31,804 nt of DNA, taken from Actinomyces sp. GTDB lineage: Bacteria; Actinomycetota; Actinomycetes; Actinomycetales; Actinomycetaceae. Each line of letters starts with the position of its first letter. The stretch's first letter is position 1. The stretch covers positions 1 through 31,804 of the forward strand of contig NZ_JAUMUL010000040.1 in NCBI RefSeq assembly GCF_030530635.1, in the 5' to 3' direction. This document shows, in pieces, positions 7,048 to 15,358 of this stretch. Below the pieces are notes generated by a model. The model searched no databases and was not told the origin of the DNA. It saw only the letters and a list, made by a program, of their open reading frames with translations. The position numbers and the translations under genes are program-made.

Positions 7048-8003
7048 GCGATCGGCTCCAGCCGGCTGCCGGTCAGGCGCTCGTAGGCCTCCAGGTACCG
7101 CTGCCGGGTGCGCTGCACGACGTCGTCGGGCAGGGCAGGCGGAGCCTCGCCCGAGCGGCGGTCCCAGCCGGAGGCGGGCGAGGTGAGCCAGTCGCGCACG
7201 TACTGCTTGTCGAAAGAGGGGGTGGGGCGGCCCGGCGTCCAGGCGTCGGCGGGCCAGAAGCGGGAGGAGTCGGGGGTGAGGACCTCGTCGCCCAGGGTCA
7301 GAGCGCCGGTGGCGGGGTCCTGGCCGAATTCGAACTTGGTGTCGGCCAGGATGATGCCGCGTTCGCGGGCGACGTCGGCGGCGCGGGTGTACAGGGCGAG
7401 AGTGATCTCGCGCAGCGTCTCGGCCGCCTCGCGGCCGACCATCTCCACCACACGCTCAAACGACACGTTCTCGTCATGCTCGCCGAGTTCGGCCTTGGCG
7501 GCAGGGGTGAAGATCGGCTCCGGCAAGCGGGAGGCCTCGGTGAGGCCGTCCGGCAGGGGCAGGCCGCAGACGGTGCCGGAGGCGCGGTACTCGGCCAGGC
7601 CGGAGCCGGTGAGGTAGCCGCGGGCGACGCATTCGACCGGGTACATGTTTAGGCGGCGGCAGATCATGGCGCGGCCCGCGACCGCCGCGGGCACGTCCAG
7701 GCTGACCAGGTGGCCGGGCACGATGTCGACGAGCTGGTTCAGCCACCACACGGACAGCGCGGTGAGCACCTTGCCCTTGTCCGGCACCGGCGTGGACAGG
7801 ATGTGGTCGTAGGCGCTGATGCGGTCGGAGGCGACCAGCAGGAGTACGTCCCGCCCGGCCCAGGGGCCGGCGTCGGCGGGGGCGTAGACGTCGCGCACCT
7901 TGCCGGAGGAGACGTGCTCCCAGCCGGGCAGGGCGGGGGCCGACGGCGGCACTCCCGCGCCGGGCTCGGCGGCGGGGGCATCAGGCTTGCTGGTCTCGCT
8001 CAT
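7044..8003 (-). CDS. purC: Phosphoribosylaminoimidazolesuccinocarboxamide synthase (SAICAR synthase)
   Basis: 319 residues. It joins CAIR and aspartate with ATP to form SAICAR in purine synthesis. The sequence shows HVSSGKVRDVYAPAD near the N-terminus, VASDRISAYDHIL, the ECVARGYLTGSG block, DTKFEFG and a C-terminal LTPDSSRFWPADAW segment, all typical of the family. The start at 8003 (MSETSKPD) has GGATGGGG upstream. An in-frame start at 8045 is less likely. purD ends 57 bp upstream, so purD-purC is probably one transcript that continues into two overlapping membrane protein genes. Confidence 0.96.
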   Translation of the reverse strand: MSETSKPDAPAAEPGAGVPPSAPALPGWEHVSSGKVRDVYAPADAGPWAGRDVLLLVASDRISAYDHILSTPVPDKGKVLTALSVWWLNQLVDIVPGHLVSLDVPAAVAGRAMICRRLNMYPVECVARGYLTGSGLAEYRASGTVCGLPLPDGLTEASRLPEPIFTPAAKAELGEHDENVSFERVVEMVGREAAETLREITLALYTRAADVARERGIILADTKFEFGQDPATGALTLGDEVLTPDSSRFWPADAWTPGRPTPSFDKQYVRDWLTSPASGWDRRSGEAPPALPDDVVQRTRQRYLEAYERLTGSRLEPIA

Positions 8004-8060
8004 GGCCCCATCCTGCCACCGCGCCGAGCCGACGGCGATGGGCACTCCAGCAGCGCCGAC

Positions 8061-9314
8061 TCAGCGGCCGGCGGCGATGTCGGTGCGGTACTGGGCGCCG
8101 TCGAGGTGGATCTTGCCGATGGCCTCGTAGGCGTGGGCGCGGGCTTCGACGACCGTGTCCCCCAGGGCGACCACGGACAGCACCCGCCCGCCGGCGGCGA
8201 CCAGGTTGCCGTCGTCGTCGCGGGCGGTGCCGGCGTGCAGGACGTGCACGCCATCCAGGGCTTCGGCGTCGGGGATGCCGGTGATCAGGCCGCCGGTGGT
8301 GACGGTGCCGGGGTAGCCGGGGGCGGCCAGGACGACGTCGACGGCGGCCTGCTCCGACCAGCGCAGGGCGGGGATCTCGGCCAGGCGGCCGGTGGCGGCG
8401 GCCAGCAGCAGTTCGGCCAGGGAGGAGTCCAGGCGCGCCAGGACGGCCTGGGTCTCGGGGTCGCCGAAGCGGACGTTGAACTCGACTACGCGCAGACCCT
8501 TGTCGGTCAGGGCCAGGCCGCAGTAGAGCAGGCCGATGAAGGCGGTGCCGCGGCGGGCCATCTCGTCCACCACCGGCTGGGCGACCTCGCGCAGCACCTG
8601 GTCGGTCAGGTCGGCAGGCGCCCAGGTCAGCGGCGTGTAGGCGCCCATGCCGCCGGTGTTGGGGCCGACATCGCCATCACCGAGCCGCTTGAAGTCCTGG
8701 GCGGGGGCGAGCGGGCGGACGGTGGCGCCGTCGCAGATGCAGAATAGGGAGACCTCCGGGCCGTTGAGGTAGTCCTCGACGACGACGGCCCCGCTCTCCT
8801 TCGCCAGGCAGGTGCGCCCGTGGGCGAGGGCGGCCTCGAGGTCGGAGGTGACCACCACGCCCTTGCCGGCAGCGAGCCCGTCATCCTTGACCACGTAGGG
8901 CGCGCCGTAGTTGCGCAGGGCGGTGTTCAGCTCGGCCTCGGTGGTGCAGGTGACGGAGTCGGCGGTGGGCACGCCGGCCGACGCCATGACACGCTTGGCG
9001 AAGGACTTCGAGCCCTCCAGCTGGGCGGCCTCGGCTCCGGGCCCGAAGACGGGGATGCCGGCGTCGCGGACGGCGTCGGCGACCCCGGCGACGAGCGGAG
9101 CCTCCGGGCCGACGACGACCAGGTCGGCGGTCATCTGGGTGGCCAGGTCGACGACTTCTTCCGGGGAGGTCGGGTCGATCTTGATGTTGGTGGCGATGTC
9201 GGCCGTCCCGGGGTTGCCGGGGGCGACGACGAGTTCGGTGGTGGCGGGGTCGGAAGTGAGGGCGCGGGCCAGGGCGTGCTCGCGCGCGCCGGACCCCAGC
9301 AGCAGGATCTTCAC
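8061..9314 (-). CDS. purD: Phosphoribosylamine-glycine ligase (GAR synthetase)
   Basis: 417 residues with the ATP-grasp fold. It ligates glycine to phosphoribosylamine (GAR formation) in the cytoplasm. It opens with MKILLLGSGAREHALARAL. The nucleotide region follows (YVVKDDGLAAGKGVVV, then VVVEDYLNGPEVSLF) and the metal-binding RVVEFNVRFGDPETQ near residues 270-290. The start is GTG at 9314 with GGAG just upstream; the ORF extends to 9359 but the family start fits 9314. It is the first gene of the purD-purC transcript. Its upstream gap holds an inverted copy of the 23-bp repeat. Confidence 0.96.
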   Translation of the reverse strand: MKILLLGSGAREHALARALTSDPATTELVVAPGNPGTADIATNIKIDPTSPEEVVDLATQMTADLVVVGPEAPLVAGVADAVRDAGIPVFGPGAEAAQLEGSKSFAKRVMASAGVPTADSVTCTTEAELNTALRNYGAPYVVKDDGLAAGKGVVVTSDLEAALAHGRTCLAKESGAVVVEDYLNGPEVSLFCICDGATVRPLAPAQDFKRLGDGDVGPNTGGMGAYTPLTWAPADLTDQVLREVAQPVVDEMARRGTAFIGLLYCGLALTDKGLRVVEFNVRFGDPETQAVLARLDSSLAELLLAAATGRLAEIPALRWSEQAAVDVVLAAPGYPGTVTTGGLITGIPDAEALDGVHVLHAGTARDDDGNLVAAGGRVLSVVALGDTVVEARAHAYEAIGKIHLDGAQYRTDIAAGR

Positions 9315-9360
9315 GGCTCCAGCGTAGCCGCCTCGCGGCGATCCGTCCCGCCCCATCACC

Positions 9361-9391
9361 GAGGTCGGTAGAAGTTACGTGCCGAGATCGG
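9361..9391. repeat. Inverted, degenerate copy of the 23-bp repeat upstream of purD
   Basis: GAGGTCGGTAGAAGTT (9361-9376) followed by ACGTGCCGAGATCGG (9377-9391) is the reverse complement of about 1.4 units of the array at 5488-5553. It lies about 47 bp upstream of the purD start. The rest of 9315-9488 holds nothing else recognisable. Confidence 0.75.
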
Positions 9392-9488
9392 CGGTCAAGT
9401 GCCGTGGTAGACACCTCAGGACGCGGCGTCTGCATGCCCCGATCGAGCGCTTCGACATCTGGTGCACATGGCACGCCCAGTTGGGACA

Positions 9489-10064
9489 CTAGGCGGAGGG
9501 AACCAACTCGACGCCCGCCTCCGCCAAGGCAGCGCGGGCCGCCTCGCCCTGCTCCGGGCTGACGGGAGCGGTCAGATCAGTAAGGACGCGCACGCGATAG
9601 CCGGCACGCACCCCGTCAAGCGCCGTCTCCTTAACGCAGTGGGACTCCGCGAGACCAACCACGTCCAGAGCCTCAATGCCGTGAACTCGCAAGAGTTCGT
9701 GCAGGCCCGCACCGGAGGCATCCACACCCTCGAAACCGGAGTAAGCGGGGGCGTACTGGCCCTTCTTGATACTCACGTCCACGGACAGCTGCGCCAGAAC
9801 GGGGTGCAGTTCGGCCTCCTCGGTGCCGGCGACGCCGTGCGGGGGCCAGGTGTCCACAAAATCGGGGCTCTCGGAGAAATGGTCGCCGGGATCGATATGC
9901 CAGTCCTGAGTTGTAACCACCAGGTCGTAGTCGCCGCGGTGAGCGGCGGCGTAGGCGGCCACCCGCTCAGCCACCGCGTTCCCGCCGAATACCGGCAGGG
10001 CGCCGCCCTCACAGAAGGTCGACTGGACGTCGACGATGATCAGGGCGCGGTTGGCAGCAGTCAT
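9489..10064 (-). CDS. pncA: Nicotinamidase
   Basis: 191 residues. It hydrolyses nicotinamide to nicotinate in the NAD salvage pathway; the same fold class activates pyrazinamide in mycobacteria. The catalytic triad is visible as D12 (VDVQ), a lysine at 100/101 (KKGQY) and C143 (ESHCVKETALD). The metal site is D54, H56 and H62 in TQDWHIDPGDHF. Residues SH before the nucleophile replace the more usual DY or DV, a minor variation. The ATG at 10064 is followed upstream by a perfect palindrome (10086-10097) and an inverted-repeat element (10116-10235) that may carry its operator. Confidence 0.93.
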   Translation of the reverse strand: MTAANRALIIVDVQSTFCEGGALPVFGGNAVAERVAAYAAAHRGDYDLVVTTQDWHIDPGDHFSESPDFVDTWPPHGVAGTEEAELHPVLAQLSVDVSIKKGQYAPAYSGFEGVDASGAGLHELLRVHGIEALDVVGLAESHCVKETALDGVRAGYRVRVLTDLTAPVSPEQGEAARAALAEAGVELVPSA

Positions 10065-10085
10065 GGAACCACGCTAGCCGCCCAG

Positions 10086-10097
10086 GTGTCATGACAC
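10086..10097. promoter_or_regulatory. Perfect 12-bp palindrome upstream of pncA
   Basis: GTGTCATGACAC lies 22 bp upstream of the pncA start. It shares the TGTCA/TGACA half-sites found with 7-bp spacing in the nearby inverted-repeat elements. It could be an operator for an unidentified regulator of NAD salvage. Confidence 0.4.
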
Positions 10098-10115
10098 AAG
10101 GCGGTCCGGCCCGGG

Positions 10116-10235
10116 TGTCAAAATCGATGACAAACGTCTCGTGTGTTCGCACACACAGGCTCGGCAACCGCATGATTTCGCCATTTTCAAGAGCGTTGCG
10201 GACGTCGACTTCCCCGTTTGTCATCATTTTTGACA
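10116..10235. repeat. Inverted-repeat element A (TGTCA-N7-TGACA pair)
   Basis: Arms 10116-10136 and 10215-10235 (21 bp) are inverted repeats with one mismatch, separated by 78 bp. Each arm itself contains TGTCA-N7-TGACA. The spacer has a GTGTG-TTC-GCACAC-like small hairpin and a segment related to the spacer of element B (GAAAA, about 12 nt, then ATGCGGT on the minus strand). The right arm encodes the last 15 residues of the DUF559 protein. Confidence 0.85.
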
Positions 10236-11122
10236 GCCATAGGACCGTCAGCCATGTGCGGGCGGCCGAGCAGATCGGCGCATGCGGCCAGCAGACTCCG
10301 AACCTCCGCGCCTACCTTCCCAAGGTGGACGTCCTTGCGGGTAAAACGAGCAACCCGATACCCCTGTCGGACCAGTTCCCGATCGCGGGTGCGATCCTTG
10401 GCGAACTGAAAGTCGTCCTCGTGGTAGGTGTAACCGTCCAGTTCCATAACCAGACGGCCGTCAACCAGTAGGTCTACCTCGCCCACATGCGGAATAACCA
10501 CACCATCCTCGAAAGGGATCCCAGCATCGTACAACTGCAAGCGAGCCAGAGTCTCTAGTGGGGAGCGCGCCCGCGGGCTGGCCAGCGCCAGCCGCCGTAG
10601 CGCCTGCCGGGACCCCGGACCCCGCAGCAGCGCCGCGATGGTCTCGATGTTGGCATGTCCCTGGTGAAGGGCGGCGTCGCAGGCCATAAGTGGTGCTTCG
10701 CGGCTGGGATCGCAGCGCAGGTAGCGCGCCAGCATGAGCGGCACTGGCGCAACCGGGAACCGAGTCAGGGGAGGCGGCTGAAAGGAGCCTTCAGCATGCA
10801 GCACCTCGCCCTTGAGCGAAGGCACCGTTCTGCCGCGAGGAAACGCCAAATGCACCGGCACCCACCGCCGCAGGCGTGGGTATCCATAATGCTTGGCGGC
10901 ATGCATACAGGTGATCACCCCGCCATGGATGCGAGCAAGAACCAAGTCCCAGCCCACGCCAGGCAAACTCACCACCCCATGAGGATGCGCAATCAGCTCG
11001 CGAGCCTCGACCAACCTCTCGATGTGACGACGCTCCGTCCGATCCGGATGCAAGTCCCGTATCCGAACGGCGCCATGGCATGCCCGTACCCGCGCGAGAA
11101 TGTCGTCATCATCCCGTCCCAT
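10187..11122 (-). CDS. AbiEi-like/DUF559 PD-(D/E)xK nuclease-like protein
   Basis: 311 residues. The N-terminal ~60 residues look like a winged-helix AbiEi-antitoxin-type domain (RDLHPDRTERRHIERLVEA, then LIAHPHGVVSLPG). The C-terminal region (about 186-285) is the DUF559/Vsr-like nuclease fold: SPLET (E190), VGEVDLLV (D217), VMELDGYTYH (E228, D229), DRTRDRELVRQGYRV and RFTRKDV. Many actinobacteria carry such proteins; the role is not settled and a DNA-repair or defence role is only inference. The start at MGRDDDD (11122) is chosen because the domain begins there. Upstream codons contain low-complexity sequence and element B. The last 15 residues come from repeat element A, so the native C-terminus has been replaced. 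Confidence 0.75.
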   Translation of the reverse strand: MGRDDDDILARVRACHGAVRIRDLHPDRTERRHIERLVEARELIAHPHGVVSLPGVGWDLVLARIHGGVITCMHAAKHYGYPRLRRWVPVHLAFPRGRTVPSLKGEVLHAEGSFQPPPLTRFPVAPVPLMLARYLRCDPSREAPLMACDAALHQGHANIETIAALLRGPGSRQALRRLALASPRARSPLETLARLQLYDAGIPFEDGVVIPHVGEVDLLVDGRLVMELDGYTYHEDDFQFAKDRTRDRELVRQGYRVARFTRKDVHLGKVGAEVRSLLAACADLLGRPHMADGPMAVKNDDKRGSRRPQRS

Positions 11123-11232
11123 GCGCAGAGGATGCGTCGGCGGACGACACCGCGCCACCCGCCCCAACGAGACCTGTGGATTCGCCCTGCACGAACCCCG
11201 CCTGTGGAAACCGGGGGTATACATCCCGCAGG

Positions 11233-11354
11233 GTGTCAAAATCGATGACAAACACCTCGAGCCCCCGCCGGAGCCAGGTCTACTACCGCATAATTCCAAC
11301 GTTTTTCCGGACGATTCAGATAGCGGCCCCCTCGTTTGTCATCGATTTTGACAC
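11233..11354. repeat. Inverted-repeat element B (TGTCA-N7-TGACA pair)
   Basis: Arms 11233-11253 and 11334-11354 are a perfect 21-bp inverted repeat around an 80-bp spacer. The core TGTCA-N7-TGACA appears in both arms (11234-11250, 11337-11353). It is the partner of element A: the arms are nearly identical and the spacer is partly conserved. It lies directly after the stop of the third M16-like gene and about 110 bp upstream of the DUF559 gene. Confidence 0.9.
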
Positions 11355-13343
11355 TCACAATGCCCATTCCACCCGATCGCCGGCCTTGGTGGTAAACACG
11401 GCCCGCCTGGAGTCGGTGTCCGGCAGCCGGAATCGGGCAGTCCCGGAGACGCACTGTCCAGGTTCGAGCACGAGGTCGTAGAAGCCCTCGTCGTCCCACA
11501 GCGCCAGGACGCTCTCGCCCCCCGCCTCCACGGAGAGGCTGAGCACGCCGACGGAGTTCTGCGCCGCGGCAGCGGCGTTGGTGGCGTTGATCAGTTCACC
11601 ACCGCACAGGTCCACCAGCAAAGCAACGTCCACCTGGTTCCCCGGGGCGGCTTGCACCTGTGGGTCTCGTACCACCACCGTAGTCCCATTGGGCAGGGTT
11701 GCTGTCGCACCCAACTCGTAGGAGGCCTTAAGAGTCTCTGCTCTCCCCAGGTACCACCACAGCGGTCCGACCACTAGGAGGAGCGCCGCCACCGCGACCC
11801 CGCACCGGACGAACCTGCGGCGCAGCCTTGCCCGCCTGCCGATCTCGGCCGCCCGCGCCGGCCAGGTCAATGCTTGCCGTCGAACGAGGCTGACCGCCCG
11901 GGGAGAGATCCGCTGCCGCACCATGGTGTGCAGGGCTCCCCTGCGGCGGTAGATGGACTCCTCCACGGTGACGTACTGCAGGTCCTCATCAATAATCGTG
12001 TAGGCGGTGTTCCCCTCCTCAATGACGACCAATGCGCGTGACAGATCCACCCGCCGTGCCGCCTCCGGGGCCTCATCGAGGCCATGCGCCGCCAGCACCG
12101 TGTCTCCCAGGGTGAGCACCTCCGCGTTCAGGGAACGTGCCTGCTGCTTGCTGAGGACAGGGGTGAAGCGGCGCCCCTGAGGCAGCGGCGGCGGCGCCAG
12201 GATCACGGGGAATTCCGGCATCGTGCCCGCCTGCCGCGCATGCGCCTCGGAGTCCGCCACATGCATCGTTTCCAGGAGCGCAGCATGGGCCTGGAGGACA
12301 CCCGCGGAGGACGCGGCGGGGGCCTCGGGCAGATCGAACAGGCGCCTGCCCACCTGGTACTGCCCGCCGGTGAAATCGGCGGCCCGGACCAGTGCCTCGT
12401 CCAGGACCTCCTGCAGCACCGGCTCCGTTTGCGGCACCAGGCGCTCAAGCAGGCGCCTCCTGGCCGAATCGGTCAGGTAGGCGCCCCGGGTGCTGTAGGT
12501 GATGAACAGCCTGTCGCCCATTTCAGCGAAGTCGACGGCCAGCACCAGGTCCGGGTCGCCGAAGGAATTCAGCAGCCGGTTCACACGCATCGCCAGAACG
12601 TGCCCCGCCGCATAGGTGCACGGATCGTAGGGGCCGACGACGGACGCCAGGTAGTTGGGCGCCTCGCCGATGAGTGTGCCGCGTCGGTCGCCGCGACCGG
12701 GGGTGAAGGCCACCGACGTCAGCCCGGACAAGTCATCCGGTATCTCGAAGGACTCCAGCACCCGCGTCGTCGACAGGGCGAACTGGCTGCCCACCAGATC
12801 GGGCTGAGAGGTGAGGAACACCGCCCGGTGCGTCCCCCTGGACGGGTCGAGTTCGGCAAGCAGCCGCTCCGCCCGCGGGTGCAGGTCCGCAACTGTCGCG
12901 TCCACCCAACCCAGCGACATGGAACTGGGGCCGAAGCGCAGGTTGGCGTCGTCGTGCCAACAGGGCGGGCTCTCGGCGGGGACCTCTAGGTCGGCGGGGA
13001 GGGCGGGTCTGGCGAAGAGCTCGGCCAGTCGGGCCCAGGCCAGGAGCACCCCCTCCCGCCGACCGACGACGTTGATGGTGAAGTCCTTGGGACCGACGTG
13101 GACCTGAGCGTCCGGGACGGACACGTCCTGTCCGCCCAGGTCCACCGGCTGGTTGAGCGCCTTGGTAAGAGCCTGCGCCAGGAACTGTAGGGTGCCTCGG
13201 GCCTCGGGGGGCTCGTCCGCGCTGCCGTAGGCGAGCACGAGGCGCATCATGACCTGCTCGACGGCGCCGCTGCCGGCATCCGGGGCGGCGAACGCGTCAT
13301 TCCATGCCCAGTCGAGCCCATTGTGCCGTTGCCAGTGCAGCAT
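11355..13343 (-). CDS. M16-like pseudo-peptidase membrane protein, paralog 3
   Basis: 662 residues; third gene of a tandem set. Residues ~25-450 resemble the two halves of an M16 (insulinase/MPP) unit: LAYGSADEPPEARGTLQFLAQAL aligns with the inverted zinc site, but HxxEH is replaced by QFLAQ (53-57), so no peptidase activity is expected. One transmembrane helix lies at about 514-532 (AVAALLLVVGPLWWYL). An outer domain of about 130 residues follows, DUF4352-like, with LPNGTTVVVRDP, VDLCGGE and EPGQCVSG. The two cysteines are conserved in all three paralogs and probably form a disulfide. The ATG has AGGGGGAAG upstream and lies 41 bp after paralog 2. Function unknown; the M16 link is inferred by eye. 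Confidence 0.7.
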   Translation of the reverse strand: MLHWQRHNGLDWAWNDAFAAPDAGSGAVEQVMMRLVLAYGSADEPPEARGTLQFLAQALTKALNQPVDLGGQDVSVPDAQVHVGPKDFTINVVGRREGVLLAWARLAELFARPALPADLEVPAESPPCWHDDANLRFGPSSMSLGWVDATVADLHPRAERLLAELDPSRGTHRAVFLTSQPDLVGSQFALSTTRVLESFEIPDDLSGLTSVAFTPGRGDRRGTLIGEAPNYLASVVGPYDPCTYAAGHVLAMRVNRLLNSFGDPDLVLAVDFAEMGDRLFITYSTRGAYLTDSARRRLLERLVPQTEPVLQEVLDEALVRAADFTGGQYQVGRRLFDLPEAPAASSAGVLQAHAALLETMHVADSEAHARQAGTMPEFPVILAPPPLPQGRRFTPVLSKQQARSLNAEVLTLGDTVLAAHGLDEAPEAARRVDLSRALVVIEEGNTAYTIIDEDLQYVTVEESIYRRRGALHTMVRQRISPRAVSLVRRQALTWPARAAEIGRRARLRRRFVRCGVAVAALLLVVGPLWWYLGRAETLKASYELGATATLPNGTTVVVRDPQVQAAPGNQVDVALLVDLCGGELINATNAAAAAQNSVGVLSLSVEAGGESVLALWDDEGFYDLVLEPGQCVSGTARFRLPDTDSRRAVFTTKAGDRVEWAL

Positions 13344-13384
13344 GCGTCTTCCCCCTACTTATTCGGCGTCGGTCCCGGAAACCC

Positions 13385-15358
13385 TCACGGCGTGGTCCAG
13401 GTGACTTCGTCGCCGGCCTCGGTGGTCATGCGCACAACGCCGTCACTGACCTCGCCGTTGGCCGTGAATCCGATCCTGCCCGTCACGCACTCGCCGGTGG
13501 GCACGACCTGTTCCTCCAGGCCGCCCTCCCACAGGCGAACCGGGAAGCCCCAGGACTGCTCATTGTTGTAACGCAGCCCGAACAGCCCGGTGCTGACGTA
13601 GCGCTGCGCATAGGACTCGGCGTTGGAGGCGGAGATGTCCTCCCCGGCGCAGAAGTCGACGCTGTAGGTGTAGACCTGCTCCGTGGTGTCCGGCTCCAGC
13701 TGCTGGTCGTAGACCCGGACGGTGGTGCCGTTGGGCAGGGTGGCCGTCTCCCCCAGGGGGATGCTGACCGTGGCCGTCTCCGCCCGGGTCAGCACCTGGT
13801 ACCCGATCACACCGAGGATCGCCAGGACGACAGCGACGACGAACCCCACCTGGAACAGGCGAATGGCCCGGCGGAACTTGAGCTGTTGCCCGACCTCCTC
13901 CATCTTGGTGTCGAACACGTCACCATAGTTCAGAATGGTGGGCGGCAGCCCCTGACCGGCCTGCTCAATCCGCTTGCGCAGCGCCGCACCGCCGCGCAGT
14001 GCTCCCGGGTGCACCGGGGTCAGGCGCCCGGCGGTGTCAACAAGTACGTAGGCGCCCGTGGGCTTGTGGGAGGCCTTGACGGCCAGGTTGTTCAGGTCGG
14101 TCCGCAATGGTGGCAGGTACTTCCGCGTGGTCCCGACGCGCCGCCGCCACGCGGTCAGGACACCCTTGTGCACACTGACCTTGCTGGGAATGAAGGTCCA
14201 TTGCTCCTCCTTGGGAGCGTTCCAGGTGCGCCAGGTCCGCCCCACCCCTGCGGGCAGGTCGTCCACCAGCAGGGGGTAGCCGTTCAACGGGGCCACCCGG
14301 GGAGGAATGATGAGGTGGATGGTCCGCGCCAGCGCCCGGTAGGCGGCGAGCACGGCGGCCGTACTCAGATCCAGGTCGGGGGCGGTGTCGGTCAGGTGGC
14401 ACATGGGCTCGTACAGGGGGCCCAGCCAGTCCTGTGCCTGGTCGGTCGCCGCCGCCACGGAGGCATCGCTTGGCAGCGTGTCGAAACGCACCAGACGTTC
14501 GAGCAGTTGGACGTGATCCGCGTCCTCCAGTCCCCCTTCGCCGACGGACACCTCCAGGATCAGGCGGTCACCCACGGCGGCCATGGAGAATGCGGGCGCA
14601 TGCGGGACGCCACTGCCCCGCATTGTCTCCGTCACGTGCCCGGCCAGGAGGTGGAAGGCGGCCACCGACTGCGGGGCATATGGCGCCGCGGCGCTCATGA
14701 GTGCCCCGGTGGGGTAGCAGGCACGCACGCTGCCGGCGCGGTGGCGGGGGTCCGCGCCCAGGTCGATCTGGGCGGGCTGGGGGTGGGGGCGGCGCTGGGA
14801 GCCGGGGCCCGGCCGGGTGAATCCCGCCCCCACCAGCGTCCGGTCGTCGACGACGATCACGGTGCGGCACGCACCCGCAGCCGGGGACAGGTGTCGCATC
14901 AGCTGCGGCACCAGCGCCTGCCGCCCGGGGTGGATCAGCTCCTTGCCGCTGAGCGAGTAGCCGTTGATTCCGGTGCGGGCCGCCCGGTCCTCCAGCCAGC
15001 GGTCCTCCTCCGGCTCGGGGACCTGCGCCTCCAGGGGCAGGTCCCCGGTCTCGAAGAGCTGGGCGAGCCTACCCAGGGCGGCCTCGACCGTGTCCGACTC
15101 ACCACTGATCTCGATACGAATGTTGGAGGGGTGTGCCTGCACCTCCACCTCGGGGTAGCCGGCCTGACCGGATCCGGTCTCCACCGGTCGGGCCAAGGCC
15201 AGGCGCAGCGCCTCCGCGAACAGGGGCAGGACCCCAAGCTGCTCGGTCGGCTCGTCCACCGTCCCGTAGTCGATGAGGATGATCGCCGAGGCTCCCGCCC
15301 CAACGCGTTCGGTCAGGTACCAGTCGTACCCGTTGTAGTCGATCCACTCACCGTTCAT
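13385..15358 (-). CDS. M16-like pseudo-peptidase membrane protein, paralog 2
   Basis: 657 residues. The start is ATG 15358, which overlaps the TGA of paralog 1 (ATGA), so translation is coupled; an in-frame ATG 12 nt upstream is less likely. The N-terminal region has ILIDYGTVDEPTEQLGVLPLFAEAL, where PLFAE (45-49) stands in the HxxEH position of M16 peptidases. The VVVDDRTLVGAGFTRPGPG segment matches the end of the first half-domain in paralog 1. A single helix lies at about 501-523 (VGFVVAVVLAILGVIGYQVL). The outer domain has LPNGTTVRVYD, VDFCAGED and PTGECVTG and ends DEVTWTTP. It is predicted to sit with a cytoplasmic M16-like body and an outer cysteine-paired domain. Confidence 0.7.
   Translation of the reverse strand: MNGEWIDYNGYDWYLTERVGAGASAIILIDYGTVDEPTEQLGVLPLFAEALRLALARPVETGSGQAGYPEVEVQAHPSNIRIEISGESDTVEAALGRLAQLFETGDLPLEAQVPEPEEDRWLEDRAARTGINGYSLSGKELIHPGRQALVPQLMRHLSPAAGACRTVIVVDDRTLVGAGFTRPGPGSQRRPHPQPAQIDLGADPRHRAGSVRACYPTGALMSAAAPYAPQSVAAFHLLAGHVTETMRGSGVPHAPAFSMAAVGDRLILEVSVGEGGLEDADHVQLLERLVRFDTLPSDASVAAATDQAQDWLGPLYEPMCHLTDTAPDLDLSTAAVLAAYRALARTIHLIIPPRVAPLNGYPLLVDDLPAGVGRTWRTWNAPKEEQWTFIPSKVSVHKGVLTAWRRRVGTTRKYLPPLRTDLNNLAVKASHKPTGAYVLVDTAGRLTPVHPGALRGGAALRKRIEQAGQGLPPTILNYGDVFDTKMEEVGQQLKFRRAIRLFQVGFVVAVVLAILGVIGYQVLTRAETATVSIPLGETATLPNGTTVRVYDQQLEPDTTEQVYTYSVDFCAGEDISASNAESYAQRYVSTGLFGLRYNNEQSWGFPVRLWEGGLEEQVVPTGECVTGRIGFTANGEVSDGVVRMTTEAGDEVTWTTP

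Noticed and set aside
10116..11354. Composite transposon bounded by elements A and B
   Set aside because: No transposase gene and no target-site duplications were found; the DUF559 protein is not a transposase.
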